A stretch of 43,394 bases of DNA from CAZVPZ01 sp964629245. GTDB lineage: Archaea > Nanohalarchaeota > Nanosalinia > Nanosalinales > Nanosalinaceae. A program made the translations under genes and the position numbers. Below, piece after piece: positions 33,929 through 41,768 of this stretch. The stretch lies in contig CAZVPZ010000005.1 of NCBI GenBank assembly GCA_964629245.1, positions 1-43,394 of the forward strand, given 5' to 3'. Every line of letters starts with the position of its first letter. Position 1 is the first letter of the stretch. A model generated the notes under the pieces. That model did not search any database and was not told where the DNA came from. It worked only from the letters and a program-made list of their open reading frames with translations.

Positions 33929-34738
33929 ATGGTAGAGTGCGATTTCTGCGGAGAGGAGTTCGACACGGAGATGGAACTCCACATCCACTGGAGTGAAGAG
34001 CACGGCGACGAGCTCAACTCCCACCAGGAGGACAAGGTGAAGAAGGCCGAGAGGAAAAAAGACGAGCAGAAAGAGAAGAAGCTACGCAAGAGGAAACGCA
34101 TGGCCGGGTACGGACTCGGGGGCGGCGTAGCAATAGTGTTATTCGGCTTCATAGGGCTCCAGCTGGTGAACAGCGCCGGGGGAAGCAGCGGCACTCTCGA
34201 TCCTTCCCAGCTGGACGGACAGCCATTCATGGGAGAGGAAGACGCTCCTGTGACCGTCGTAGAGTTCGGCGATTACCGTTGTCCCTTCTGCAGGCAGTTC
34301 GAGATGACTGTATACCCCGAGCTAAAGCGCAACTACATAGATTCAGGCGAGGTCAAGTTCTACTTCATCAACTTCGCCTTCTTGGGGCCTGGCTCCACCC
34401 AGGCCGCAGTCGCCGGTGAATGCGTCTACGACCAGGACAAGCAGGCTTTCTGGGACTTTCACCACGCTGTCTACGAAAACCAGGGGCCCGAGTCAGAACA
34501 GTGGGTTACGACAGATCTGATGGTCCAGATAGCCCGGGATAATACCCAGGGGCTTGACTACGAACAGCTCAGGAGCTGTATACAGAACCAGGACACCGCC
34601 TCGGAAGTGCGGTCTGACAGGAACTACGGTCAGCGCTCGGAGGTTTCCGCGACACCAAGCGTCTACGTTAACGGAGAAAAGGTTGACAACTGGAGGTACG
34701 GAGGCCTGAGTTCCAGGATTGACAAGGCGCTCCAGTAG
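33929..34738 (+). CDS. Zinc finger / TM / DsbA-like thioredoxin fusion protein
   Basis: 269 aa. Residues 4-25 form a C2H2 finger (C4, C7, H20, H25: CDFCGEEFDTEMELHIHW then SEEH), followed by a charged cytoplasmic helix of Lys/Glu, a TM helix at about 60-82, a Ser/Gly linker and a canonical DsbA domain: VVEFGDYRCPFCRQFEM (C118-PF-C121), FINFAFLGPGSTQAA, then GLDYEQLRSCI and SATPSVYVNG with the cis-Pro. The order is normal here, unlike the protein at 18773-19798. TTAAAAATATAG (about 33900-33911) is the probable TATA. Next gene starts 2 bp after its stop. Confidence 0.92.
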   Translation: MVECDFCGEEFDTEMELHIHWSEEHGDELNSHQEDKVKKAERKKDEQKEKKLRKRKRMAGYGLGGGVAIVLFGFIGLQLVNSAGGSSGTLDPSQLDGQPFMGEEDAPVTVVEFGDYRCPFCRQFEMTVYPELKRNYIDSGEVKFYFINFAFLGPGSTQAAVAGECVYDQDKQAFWDFHHAVYENQGPESEQWVTTDLMVQIARDNTQGLDYEQLRSCIQNQDTASEVRSDRNYGQRSEVSATPSVYVNGEKVDNWRYGGLSSRIDKALQ

Positions 34739-34739
34739 G

Positions 34740-35399
34740 ATGACACGCGAGGAACTCCAGCAGGAGTACGGCGAGAGGAAGGAAGAGATAGCCGCCAGAC
34801 TCGAAGACTTCGAGTCTCTCAGGAACGCTTCGGACTACCGGTGGTTCATGGAGCTTGTATTCGTTATCCTGACATCCCGGACCTCCGCTAGGAAATCCTG
34901 GGAGGCGGTAGAGGAACTGGACCGCCGCGACTTCTTGATGACAGGATTAAAGGAGGAGATAGACCAAGTCCTCCGGGATTACGGCGTCCAGTACGAGAAG
35001 AGGAAGGCGGGATACATAGTCGAGAACCGGGAACTCCTATCCCATCCCACGCTCTCCAACCCCACGAGAGAGCTGAAACTGAAGGAGAAGGTCAACCCGG
35101 AAGACCTGGAGAAAAGCAGGGAATGGTTGGCAGAAAACCTGAAAGGGGTCGGTATGAAGGCCGCCTCTCACTTTCTCAGGAACGTCGGATACGGCAACAG
35201 CTTCGCCATAGTCTCGGGCCACATCATGAAGGAGCTGAAGAATCTGGATGTGACTGAAACAGCCGAGCCCCCGGCCAGCAGGGAGGGCTACCTTAAGATA
35301 GAGGAAAAAGTGGAAGAGCTGTCCCGGGAGACCGGGATTGGAGTGAAAGAACTCGACCTGCTGCTCTGGTCGCTGGAGACGGGTGAGGTCTTCAAGTGA
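34740..35399 (+). CDS. Ogg2-like N-glycosylase/DNA lyase
   Basis: Predicted to excise 8-oxoguanine. The 219-aa protein has the HhH-GPD-like helical fold with VILTSRTSARKSWEAVEEL and the HhH motif GVGMKAASHFLRNVGYGN containing the expected catalytic Lys140. The family's catalytic Asp (usual sequence AI-x-D-R-H-I) is replaced: here it reads AIVSGHIMKEL, with Ser159. Activity may thus be altered or use another carboxylate. Start ATG 34740 lies 2 bp after the stop of the DsbA fusion gene, so it is co-transcribed; the pairing with a redox protein may reflect oxidative-damage defence. Confidence 0.8.
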   Translation: MTREELQQEYGERKEEIAARLEDFESLRNASDYRWFMELVFVILTSRTSARKSWEAVEELDRRDFLMTGLKEEIDQVLRDYGVQYEKRKAGYIVENRELLSHPTLSNPTRELKLKEKVNPEDLEKSREWLAENLKGVGMKAASHFLRNVGYGNSFAIVSGHIMKELKNLDVTETAEPPASREGYLKIEEKVEELSRETGIGVKELDLLLWSLETGEVFK

Positions 35400-35400
35400 G

Positions 35401-35709
35401 TTACTGGTCCAAGAAATACGCAGGTCTTACCTCTCTTTCCTCGGGCTCCATCGGTTCACCGTTTTCATAAATGCCCGTTATACCAATCGATACCTCGTCG
35501 CTTCGCTCCAGCAGCCTCCTCACCTGTACTGCGGAAACATCCGTGCTCCATACGCGGGCGTTCTCGACGTATCTCTGAATCTCGTCAAGTGTCGCGCCCC
35601 CGGCAGCGTACTCAAGGAACTCTACCGCAGCATCGTAGACCGCGTCTTCTGTAGAACCGGTTTTTGCAGTGTATGAAGATTTCATCGCCGAAGTGTTCTC
35701 TGTGCTCAT
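35401..35709 (-). CDS. Small winged-helix-like protein (102 aa)
   Basis: No exact family. Residues about 20-75 read like a winged helix: EDAVYDAAVEFLEYAAGGAT, LDEIQRYVENARVWSTDV, SAVQVRRLLERSDEVSIG, then a beta wing. TTTAAAAG (about 35734-35741) lies roughly 25-32 bp upstream of the ATG, so it has a promoter of its own. Convergent with the glycosylase gene, ending 1 bp from it. Probable transcription regulator, target unknown. Confidence 0.65.
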   Translation of the reverse strand: MSTENTSAMKSSYTAKTGSTEDAVYDAAVEFLEYAAGGATLDEIQRYVENARVWSTDVSAVQVRRLLERSDEVSIGITGIYENGEPMEPEEREVRPAYFLDQ

Positions 35710-35751
35710 CGCAGGTTCAGTTACCGGAAAGAATCTTTAAAAGTGAAGGCT

Positions 35752-36858
35752 CTAGAAATCGACCTGGAAGTACTGCCACCTGATGTAGAGGTAGAACACG
35801 TAGAGCAGGATGAGCAGGAAGGCGCCCGCCATCGTTAGCTCTAGATCCTTCGTCCCTTCCAGCCGCTCCTTTACGGATTTCATACCGAGGAAACCTGCCA
35901 CGGGGGCAAGCATATCCCCGATTCTTTCCTTGTTCAGCATGTATGCCAGCAGGATGCCCGCGGTTATAGTCTCCATCGGGAGGTCCCAGAGCACGAGGGG
36001 GCGGGGGACGGCGTAGGTGGATATCAGGGAGCCGAGTCCTATCGCAAGCAGGGGATTGGTGATATTGCTTCCGATCAGAGTCCCCAGGGATATACCTTCG
36101 GCTCCCTGCCTCAGTCCGGAAATCGCGGTCACCATCTCCGGCATCGCAGAGACTACGCCTGCCACCGCGACACCTATCATCGAGCCGCTCAGGCCGGTAG
36201 CCTTGATTCCAAGCTCCACAACCTGTAGGAAAATGTCCGCAGAGTATATCACTACTACCATGAATATAATCCCGACCACGAGGTCGTACCTCGGCCTCAT
36301 GCTGGGTTTCCCGTCTCCCTGCCTCAACAGCTGCTCTCCCCGCGTGGTATACAGGTAGTACATGTAACCCACGAAACTCCCGAACAAAATCATACCATCG
36401 AGGCGGGACAGGAGACCGTCCCAGGCCAGTATCAGTGTCAGCAGGGTGGTCCCCATCATGGGAGCGTAGTCCCTCTTCAGGAACTTGCGGGAAAAGGTAA
36501 ACTTCTTGGAGTTCTTGAGCCACGCCGCCGAAATCACCACCAAGCCGAGCACCAGGGTCTGCTGGACAACATCCGAACCTATATTGTTACCAAGCACGGT
36601 CGCGGAAACAGTCTGGAAGAGCTGGACGTTGCCAGGATCCCCTAGTATCTTGAAAGAGCCGACGAGATGTAGCGAAAGCTCGGGCAGGCTCGTCCCTATA
36701 GATATGATCGTCATCGCAATCACGACCTCGGAGACTCCGTAGTACTTAGCCACGGCCTCCATCTTGCCGACAACCTTCTCTGCGCCGAACACGACGACGA
36801 AGATAGAGGCCAGTCCTATGGCCGCGTTTGCCGCGAAGCCCGAAAAGCCCAGAACCAT
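35752..36858 (-). CDS. Ca2+/cation antiporter, CaCA (NCX-like) family
   Basis: Secondary transporter exchanging Ca2+ for Na+ or H+. About ten TM helices with the two inverted alpha repeats: IISIGTSLPELSLHLVG with GNNIGSDVV (alpha-1) and VVSAMPEMVTAISGLRQGA with GTLIGSNITNPL (alpha-2). The Glu residues in each repeat coordinate Ca2+. 368 aa, normal. AATAATAATAA (about 36877-36888) lies at leaderless distance upstream, within the end of polB. With the Ca-type P-ATPase it would keep cytoplasmic Ca2+ low. Confidence 0.92.
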   Translation of the reverse strand: MVLGFSGFAANAAIGLASIFVVVFGAEKVVGKMEAVAKYYGVSEVVIAMTIISIGTSLPELSLHLVGSFKILGDPGNVQLFQTVSATVLGNNIGSDVVQQTLVLGLVVISAAWLKNSKKFTFSRKFLKRDYAPMMGTTLLTLILAWDGLLSRLDGMILFGSFVGYMYYLYTTRGEQLLRQGDGKPSMRPRYDLVVGIIFMVVVIYSADIFLQVVELGIKATGLSGSMIGVAVAGVVSAMPEMVTAISGLRQGAEGISLGTLIGSNITNPLLAIGLGSLISTYAVPRPLVLWDLPMETITAGILLAYMLNKERIGDMLAPVAGFLGMKSVKERLEGTKDLELTMAGAFLLILLYVFYLYIRWQYFQVDF

Positions 36859-36890
36859 GGACTGGATTAAACACTTGTTATTATTATTTG

Positions 36891-39293
36891 CTATCCAAAA
36901 CGCCCGAGACCCGACTGCTTCCCCTTGCCCTTCAGCTGGTCCCCGGTGTAGCCGAACACCTTGAGGGCGCGTAGAGAGGCCGGAACTATCTGGTTGTCGA
37001 TGTAGTAGTCCGGATCGTAGCTGTCCGCGTACTTCACCAGCTCCGCCCTTGATGAGATGCTTCCACTTCCCCTCGTGATAACATAGTCTATAGTCGAGCC
37101 CGGGCTGATATCTTCACCCCTCTCAATCGCCTTCTTAGCCGCCTCGACATGGGGCGCAGTCGACTCGTAGTTCTCGGGCTTCTTCGTTAAACGTGTGTAT
37201 ATCCTGAGCTTCTCCACAGGGATTTCGCCCGCTTTCAGGGCCTCCACCGTCTGTTTCACTATCTCCGCAGCTTCTTCCGCATCGTCCTCAAGTATCTCCC
37301 TGAGGACCTCCTTCTGGGTCTCCTTCGCTATCGGGCTCCAGTCCCTCCTGACCTGCTCGAAACCTGTTATCTTCAGCCGTCCATCCTCTCCCACAAGAGC
37401 ATACTTCTTCTTCGCACCCTCGCCGCTCGATGTCGAGGTAAAGAAGCCACGCCTGAAATAACCCTCGAACTCAAGCTCCATGAACTCGGGTAGGTCGTGG
37501 TTCACCTCCTCTAGGAAGCCGTCTATCCTCTCTTCCACCCTTTCTCCCCTCAGGAAGAGGGAGTCGGTGTCGCCGTACACCACCTCGAAGCCCTCTTCCT
37601 CTGCCTTTTCCACCGCCTGCTTTATGTAGCGCCGCCCAAGATAGGTAGTGGCCTCCGCGCACTCCCGGGAGTACCACCTCGCACCATCGTAACCGAGGTA
37701 GCCGTAGAAAGAGTTCGCAAGTATCTTCTCCGCCTTCTGCCTTGAATCAAGCGACCGGTACTCCTTCGAACCGGAATCAAGCGATTCCATCTCCTGCTTG
37801 AGTCCCGCACGGTCCTCCACCAGCTGCTGGATCAGCTCCGGGAAGAACCCCTGCTCGTCCTGGCAGAAATCATAGTCGAACTCCTCGATTTCAAACCTGT
37901 TGTCACACTCCTCCAGGTCAAGCGTGTCAGGCGAGATGTTATGGGCCACCATCACGGTGGGATACAGGGAGCGGAAGTCAAGAAGCACGATGTCGTCGTA
38001 CAGCCCCGCCTCCGGGGTGTGGACGTAGCCCCCGGAATAGGCGCCTTTCCTTCGCCTCTGCCGCCTCTCGTCCCTGTGGGGCCGGTTGGGTGCTATCCTG
38101 CCTCTCTCAAACGCCTCCCTGAGAAGGTAGTTCTCGGTCAGCTGGCCGTAAGTCAGCCGGCAGGCATCAAAAGGTATCAGTCCCGTTATCCGGGAAAGCT
38201 CCATTACCTGAGGGACTAGCTCCTCCGATAGCTCGAACGCAAGCTCCGAATCCTTCAGGGCGTAGTCGGCGAACACCTCTAGTTTCTCATCTTCCTCCCA
38301 GTACTGCTTCATCTGCTCCCAGGAAAGCTCATCCTTGTTCTTCCCAAGCATCTCCTCCGCGACAGAGTCCAGGTCGAGGGTCTCGGATTCTAGCCCGGGC
38401 GACAGGATATGCGCCAGGAACGGGTAAAGGTCGAGGTGCATCCGGCCCTTCAGTCTGGCGCTTGAGAACCGGCCCCGCCTCTTGAATTTCATCCTCTCTC
38501 CATTCCTGCCCAGTGCCAGCTCCAGACCGTGATGCTGGGCTCGCTCCCTGAGGACCTGGAAGTCGAACTCGTCAGTATTGTAGCCTGTGAGAATGTCCAC
38601 GTCCCGGCCCTCTATTATATCCATCATACGCTCCAGCAGTTCTTTCTCGGAATCCACCACCTCCACGAAATCCCGGTCTATCTCCTTCGTGGTCAAAAGC
38701 TTCTCGAAACCCTGGGAGTAGAAGGACGCCATTATTATTTCGTCCTCGTAGACCTCGAGGTCAAACGCCAGCCTCTCGAAATCGAGGTCCTGGTCGTGCG
38801 AGGACCTCTCTATGCTCTCCAGCTCCAGGACCAAGTCGAAATTTTCAGAACTCTGCGCCTCACCCGACACCTTCACCCATTTTACAGGCGGAAGCTGTTT
38901 GTCGATAAGGTACCGCTTGTAGAAGGGGATGTCGAACTCCCGTATCTCCGAGACCTGGTCCAGCTTCGAGACCAGCTCCCTCAGCTTCGGGACGGTGGGC
39001 GGAACGTCTGTGTAAACCTTCAGCACCTCGACCTCGCTGTTGCCGTCCGCACGTACCACTCTCTCGGTGTCTTTCACAGGCAGCGACTCGCCGTCCTTCT
39101 TGAACCGTGTATCATCCACCGCCTCCTCCAGCCTCTTGATATCGCCCGAGGGGATAGCGTAAAAGTAGGGTCGGAAACCGGTGTCCCTGGCGAGGACATT
39201 CTTTCCTTTGGCGTCCTTCCCGAAAACCCGGACAACCGGTCTATCCTGCTCTATGACGTAATCGACGTCTATGACCTGAACCTCGGTCTCCAT
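36891..39293 (-). CDS. polB: DNA polymerase family B (replicative type)
   Basis: Replicative or repair DNA polymerase with proofreading, 800 aa from ATG 39293 (METEVQVIDVDY), which is the family start; an upstream reading to 39395 overlaps the divergent gene. Motifs: Exo I LAFDLEVYEDE (about residue 175), Exo II GYNTDEFDF, polymerase motif A LLDFRSLYPTVM, motif B KILANSFYGYLGY, motif C VYGDTDSLFL. The C-terminus KQSGLGRFG fits a PCNA-interacting PIP box (Q-x-x-L-x-x-F). No intein interrupts the motifs. Confidence 0.96.
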   Translation of the reverse strand: METEVQVIDVDYVIEQDRPVVRVFGKDAKGKNVLARDTGFRPYFYAIPSGDIKRLEEAVDDTRFKKDGESLPVKDTERVVRADGNSEVEVLKVYTDVPPTVPKLRELVSKLDQVSEIREFDIPFYKRYLIDKQLPPVKWVKVSGEAQSSENFDLVLELESIERSSHDQDLDFERLAFDLEVYEDEIIMASFYSQGFEKLLTTKEIDRDFVEVVDSEKELLERMMDIIEGRDVDILTGYNTDEFDFQVLRERAQHHGLELALGRNGERMKFKRRGRFSSARLKGRMHLDLYPFLAHILSPGLESETLDLDSVAEEMLGKNKDELSWEQMKQYWEEDEKLEVFADYALKDSELAFELSEELVPQVMELSRITGLIPFDACRLTYGQLTENYLLREAFERGRIAPNRPHRDERRQRRRKGAYSGGYVHTPEAGLYDDIVLLDFRSLYPTVMVAHNISPDTLDLEECDNRFEIEEFDYDFCQDEQGFFPELIQQLVEDRAGLKQEMESLDSGSKEYRSLDSRQKAEKILANSFYGYLGYDGARWYSRECAEATTYLGRRYIKQAVEKAEEEGFEVVYGDTDSLFLRGERVEERIDGFLEEVNHDLPEFMELEFEGYFRRGFFTSTSSGEGAKKKYALVGEDGRLKITGFEQVRRDWSPIAKETQKEVLREILEDDAEEAAEIVKQTVEALKAGEIPVEKLRIYTRLTKKPENYESTAPHVEAAKKAIERGEDISPGSTIDYVITRGSGSISSRAELVKYADSYDPDYYIDNQIVPASLRALKVFGYTGDQLKGKGKQSGLGRFG

Positions 39294-39365
39294 GTTGAAG
39301 CCCGGGCTTTCGAAAGTTAAGTAGGCTGGGATAGGATTAAAACAGGCGGGTTGAATTAGTATTCC

Positions 39366-40025
39366 ATGAGAGTGCTTCTGGTAACCGACATCCACGGCGA
39401 AGTCGAGAAACTGGAGAAAATCCTAGAGCAAGAAGAGTATGACGCGGTCCTCTGTGCAGGAGACCTCAGCGATGCCAAAAAGTTCGAAGACTACAGATCC
39501 CAACTCGAAGAGGTGCTCGACGCGTTTGACAGGAAGGGAAAGCTGACGAAGGCCGTACCCGGGAACATGGACCCTGAAGAAGAATGCGTCAGGGAACTGA
39601 TCAAACGCAGGATGAACATACACAAGAAGATAGCCTCCTTCGAGCACTTCGAGGCAGTGGGTTTCGGGGGCGGCATCACTCCTTTCGGGACGCCCTTTGA
39701 GCCCGAAGGCAGCGAGATAAAAGATACTCTGGGCACGCTCTACGAGCGTATGAGTGCCGATAGAAAAGTTTCGGTCATCCATCAGCCGCCCGCCAACACC
39801 GCACTCGACATCGCCGACGGCGACCACGTGGGGAGCGATGAGGTCAGGGAGCTGATCGAAGAGAGAGACTTCAAACTGGTCCTGACCGGACACATACATG
39901 AATCATCAGGAAGAGAAGAAATAGGCGGTACAGTAGTTATAAACCCCGGTCCCGTGCTAGAAGGAAGTTACGGGGTTGCAGAAATCGAAGAAGACACGAT
40001 AGACATCCAGATAAAAAGTCTGTGA
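39366..40025 (+). CDS. Calcineurin-like metallophosphoesterase
   Basis: 219 aa with the dimetal motifs TDIHGE (D8, H10), CAGDLSD, PGNMD, HQPPANTALD and TGHIHES. Close to COG2129-type archaeal phosphoesterases; the natural substrate is unknown and cyclic nucleotide or phosphoprotein activity is inference. GATTAAAAC (about 39334-39342) lies 24-32 bp upstream, a leaderless promoter divergent from polB. Confidence 0.9.
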   Translation: MRVLLVTDIHGEVEKLEKILEQEEYDAVLCAGDLSDAKKFEDYRSQLEEVLDAFDRKGKLTKAVPGNMDPEEECVRELIKRRMNIHKKIASFEHFEAVGFGGGITPFGTPFEPEGSEIKDTLGTLYERMSADRKVSVIHQPPANTALDIADGDHVGSDEVRELIEERDFKLVLTGHIHESSGREEIGGTVVINPGPVLEGSYGVAEIEEDTIDIQIKSL

Positions 40026-40033
40026 GATCAAGA

Positions 40034-40047
40034 CCTGTCTTTACAGG
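40034..40047 (+). terminator. Hairpin after phosphoesterase gene
   Basis: CCTGT-CTTT-ACAGG, a perfect 5-bp stem 9 bp after the stop codon. Possibly protects or defines the transcript 3' end. Confidence 0.35.
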
Positions 40048-40075
40048 CCATAGCGACCCATAGTTTACCAAAAAT

Positions 40076-40084
40076 CCTTAAAAC
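40076..40084 (+). promoter_or_regulatory. TATA-like element before the hairpin-rich gap
   Basis: CCTTAAAAC; a start about 25 bp downstream would fall at the first base of the inverted-repeat cluster (40100-40206). Confidence 0.35.
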
Positions 40085-40099
40085 AGATAAAAAAAATTC

Positions 40100-40206
40100 A
40101 GGGAGGGCCAAACTGGCCTTACCATCCTGAAAACCCCAGGATTCACTATTATACAGTTCTAAACTCCCTTCGAACCAGATAGTGGCCTTTGAACAATAGA
40201 TTTTTT
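40100..40206 (+). ncRNA. Candidate structured RNA (cloverleaf-like), no family recognised
   Basis: In the 240-bp gap before the histone gene, an outer stem AGGGAG/CTCCCT (40100-40105 with 40164-40169) encloses GGCCA-AAC-TGGCC (40106-40118), ATCCTG-AAAACCC-CAGGAT (40124-40142) and a weak ACT/AGT stem. Length of about 70 nt and three arms recall a tRNA, but there is no TTCRANY T loop, T33 or normal D loop, so it is not a tRNA I can name. A TATA-like CCTTAAAAC precedes it and T6 (40201-40206) follows. Folding is by eye. Confidence 0.3.
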
Positions 40207-40213
40207 AATATAA
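40203..40213 (+). promoter_or_regulatory. TATA element of the histone gene
   Basis: TTTTAATATAA, about 53-63 bp before the ATG. Transcription would start near 40236, leaving a leader of about 30 nt with a ribosome-site-like GAAGTGA before the ATG, in contrast to the leaderless neighbours. Confidence 0.5.
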
Positions 40214-40265
40214 CCATTTACATAGGTTTACAGGAGATCAGAAGAGTTCTGAGAAGTGAACTACA

Positions 40266-40463
40266 ATGGCAGAGCTACCACTAGCACCGGTGAAGCGTAT
40301 CATCAAGCAGGCTGGCGCCCATCGTGTCTCAGAAGGCGCAGTCCGTGAGCTCAGGGACGAGCTCGAGGGACATGCGAAAGATAGGGCGCAGCAGGCCAAG
40401 GAGTACGCAGAGCACGCCGGTCGGAAGACCGTTCAGGCTGAGGATGTGAAGGCATCTCAGTAA
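40266..40463 (+). CDS. Archaeal histone (HMf type)
   Basis: 65-aa single histone fold that wraps DNA as dimers and longer polymers. The three-helix pattern is clear: LPLAPVKRIIKQAGAHRVS, then the long helix SEGAVRELRDELEGHAKDRA and AEHAGRKTVQAEDVKAS. The loop Arg-Val (HRVS) and Lys-Thr-Val (RKTV) L1/L2 DNA-contact residues are present. No tail. The leader with a ribosome site suggests strong regulated translation. A T-rich stretch after the stop (CTTATTTTTCTCTTTATTTT) may terminate transcription. Confidence 0.95.
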   Translation: MAELPLAPVKRIIKQAGAHRVSEGAVRELRDELEGHAKDRAQQAKEYAEHAGRKTVQAEDVKASQ

Positions 40464-40495
40464 ACTCTTTAACTTCTTATTTTTCTCTTTATTTT

Positions 40496-41251
40496 ATGCG
40501 GATAGAAAACAGCTTTATACTGGCGCCCGGGGTCGGAGAGAAAACCGAACAGAAACTCTGGGAGAAGGGAACAAGGCACTGGGATGATTTCTCGGAAACT
40601 GATGTGATAAACGGTTCAAGAAAGGACCGGATTACGGACTTCCTAGAGAAAGCCAAGAGGAACCTCAAGGTCGGCAACACCCCGTTCTTTGGACAGCAGT
40701 TACCCTCAAGATCTACCTGGAGGCTGTACGAGAACTTCAGGGATAACGCCTGCTTCTTCGACATAGAGACAACTGGCCTAGACGCCGACCGGAACAGCGT
40801 CACCACAGTAAGTTTCCACCGCTCTGGAGAGGACGTGACCCTGGTGAAGGGTCAGGACCTGACCCCCGAGCGGCTCCGAGAGGAAATCTTCGAATCCAGC
40901 ATCCTCGTGTCATTCAACGGTAAGAGATTCGACCAGCCGTTCCTGGAGAAGAACTTCGATATAGATATAGAGAAGCCGCATATCGACCTGATGTATCTCT
41001 GCAGGCGACTCGGAGCCAGCGGAGGCCTGAAGCAGATAGAGAAGGATTTCGGGATTGACAGGGAGCTCGAAGACGTGGACGGACGGGAGGCCATAAGACT
41101 CTGGAAGAGGTACGAGCAGAAGGGGGATAAAGAGGCGTTGGAGAAACTTGTGAGGTATAACCGATATGATGCCAGGAACCTCAAACAGCTTTTCCGGGAG
41201 GTTCACGGCCTGATGACCGATAAAATTTTCGAACCTTACAGAGGACCATAA
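40496..41251 (+). CDS. RNase H-like (YprB-type) 3'-5' exonuclease
   Basis: 251 aa. N-terminal HhH-like region (APGVGEKTEQKLWEKG) followed by a DEDD-type exonuclease: FFDIETTGLD (first Asp/Glu), SFNGKRFDQPFLEKNF (second Asp), HIDLMYLCRRLG and YNRYDARNLKQL (last Asp). This resembles the RNase_H_2/YprB family seen in archaea and bacteria as presumptive nucleases. It begins just after the histone terminator region and has no obvious TATA at a leaderless distance. Confidence 0.85.
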   Translation: MRIENSFILAPGVGEKTEQKLWEKGTRHWDDFSETDVINGSRKDRITDFLEKAKRNLKVGNTPFFGQQLPSRSTWRLYENFRDNACFFDIETTGLDADRNSVTTVSFHRSGEDVTLVKGQDLTPERLREEIFESSILVSFNGKRFDQPFLEKNFDIDIEKPHIDLMYLCRRLGASGGLKQIEKDFGIDRELEDVDGREAIRLWKRYEQKGDKEALEKLVRYNRYDARNLKQLFREVHGLMTDKIFEPYRGP

Positions 41252-41257
41252 GAAGGC

Positions 41258-41265
41258 TTATAAAT
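41258..41265 (+). promoter_or_regulatory. TATA element of the 41.3-41.7 kb micro-ORF/structured region
   Basis: TTATAAAT, 29-36 bp before the ATG at 41294. It shows the region is transcribed on the plus strand although it has no normal-sized gene. Confidence 0.5.
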
Positions 41266-41293
41266 CTGGGAAGATAATACCATCCTGAAATAC

Positions 41294-41410
41294 ATGGCCT
41301 TGGCAACACATGCTAACTGGCTCACTGGAAACATGTCCCTGGATCTAGTGAGAGGTATCTCTAACGCCACCAAGGCCAAGGCTTCCTACTACACCATTAA
41401 CGTGGAGTAA
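41294..41410 (+). CDS. Possible 38-aa micro-ORF
   Basis: First ATG after the TATA at 41258, 29-36 bp away, as in leaderless genes here. It encodes MALATHANWLTGNMSLDLVR and continues to NVE. Codons are consistent with neighbours. It competes with the structured-RNA reading of the same bases. Confidence 0.35.
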   Translation: MALATHANWLTGNMSLDLVRGISNATKAKASYYTINVE

Positions 41411-41416
41411 CGCGGG

Positions 41417-41503
41417 ATGAAGCCTTGGCTTCCGGAAGGAAGCCGCGCGGACCGCGAAAAACAAACCACTTCTGAACAGTTTCCTGCCATCCCTGCACTG
41501 TAG
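41417..41503 (+). CDS. Possible 28-aa micro-ORF
   Basis: Begins MKPWLPEGSRADREK six bases after the previous stop, with GGAG about 10 bases upstream of the ATG. It ends in a Pro-rich tail. Overlaps the GNRA hairpin. Low certainty. Confidence 0.25.
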   Translation: MKPWLPEGSRADREKQTTSEQFPAIPAL

Positions 41504-41594
41504 GAAACTAGGGTGGGTCCTGCTGGCAAGGTAGGGCCTGCCTCCGGAACTTTTCACGTCTTCCAACTACCAACGCTCCACGAGGTGCAAAGGA

Positions 41595-41708
41595 ATGAAC
41601 GCCAACACACGGGACTTCGAGACAGAACTTCAGGCGATGGACTCAGAGCCAAGAGTCGAGACGGAGGTTCACCCGGAGGTCTCGGTAGTTCCTGCCACGA
41701 CACTCTAG
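41595..41708 (+). CDS. Possible 37-aa acidic micro-ORF
   Basis: Begins MNANTRDFETELQAMDSEPR after a good ribosome site GAGGTG nine bases before the ATG. Acidic, with GAG/GTC-rich codon choice like the real genes here. Of the three micro-ORFs in this gap it is the best supported by codon use and ribosome site; no family. Confidence 0.42.
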   Translation: MNANTRDFETELQAMDSEPRVETEVHPEVSVVPATTL

Positions 41709-41768
41709 CAAACGAAAAAGATAGAACAAAAAGAAAGGTTGCGCTGCCGTTAAACACAGGTATTCCAC

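Larger units (their letters stand above)
41286..41510 (+). ncRNA. Candidate structured RNA with competing stems
   Basis: Dense perfect inverted repeats: GGCCTTGG/CCAAGGCC (41296-41303 with 41370-41377), CTCACT/AGTGAG nested inside (41321-41326 with 41347-41352), an 11-bp pair GCCAAGGCTTC/GAAGCCTTGGC (41375-41385 with 41419-41429), the hairpin GGCTTCC-GGAA-GGAAGCC with a GNRA loop (41427-41444), and AGTTTCCT/AGGAAACT (41478-41485 with 41502-41509). The first, third and fourth overlap by three bases each, so alternative folds are possible. I could not match it to SRP RNA or RNase P RNA. The micro-ORFs here are an alternative reading. Confidence 0.35.

Noticed and set aside
40100..40170. tRNA gene
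   Set aside because: Cloverleaf-like outline but no T-loop consensus, no U33, and a 3-nt D loop.
40171..40184. CGAACC string as a tRNA T-arm
   Set aside because: On either strand the loop is one base short and no acceptor stem pairs around it.
41427..41444. SRP RNA helix 8 from the CCGGAAGG hairpin
   Set aside because: The perfect 7-bp stem lacks the asymmetric internal loops and the AGCAG side of helix 8.
41286..41708. RNase P RNA
   Set aside because: No GAGGAAAGUC or correctly placed AGAUGA/ACAGAA blocks; GGAAACTAGG and ACAGAAC occur but in the wrong order and spacing.
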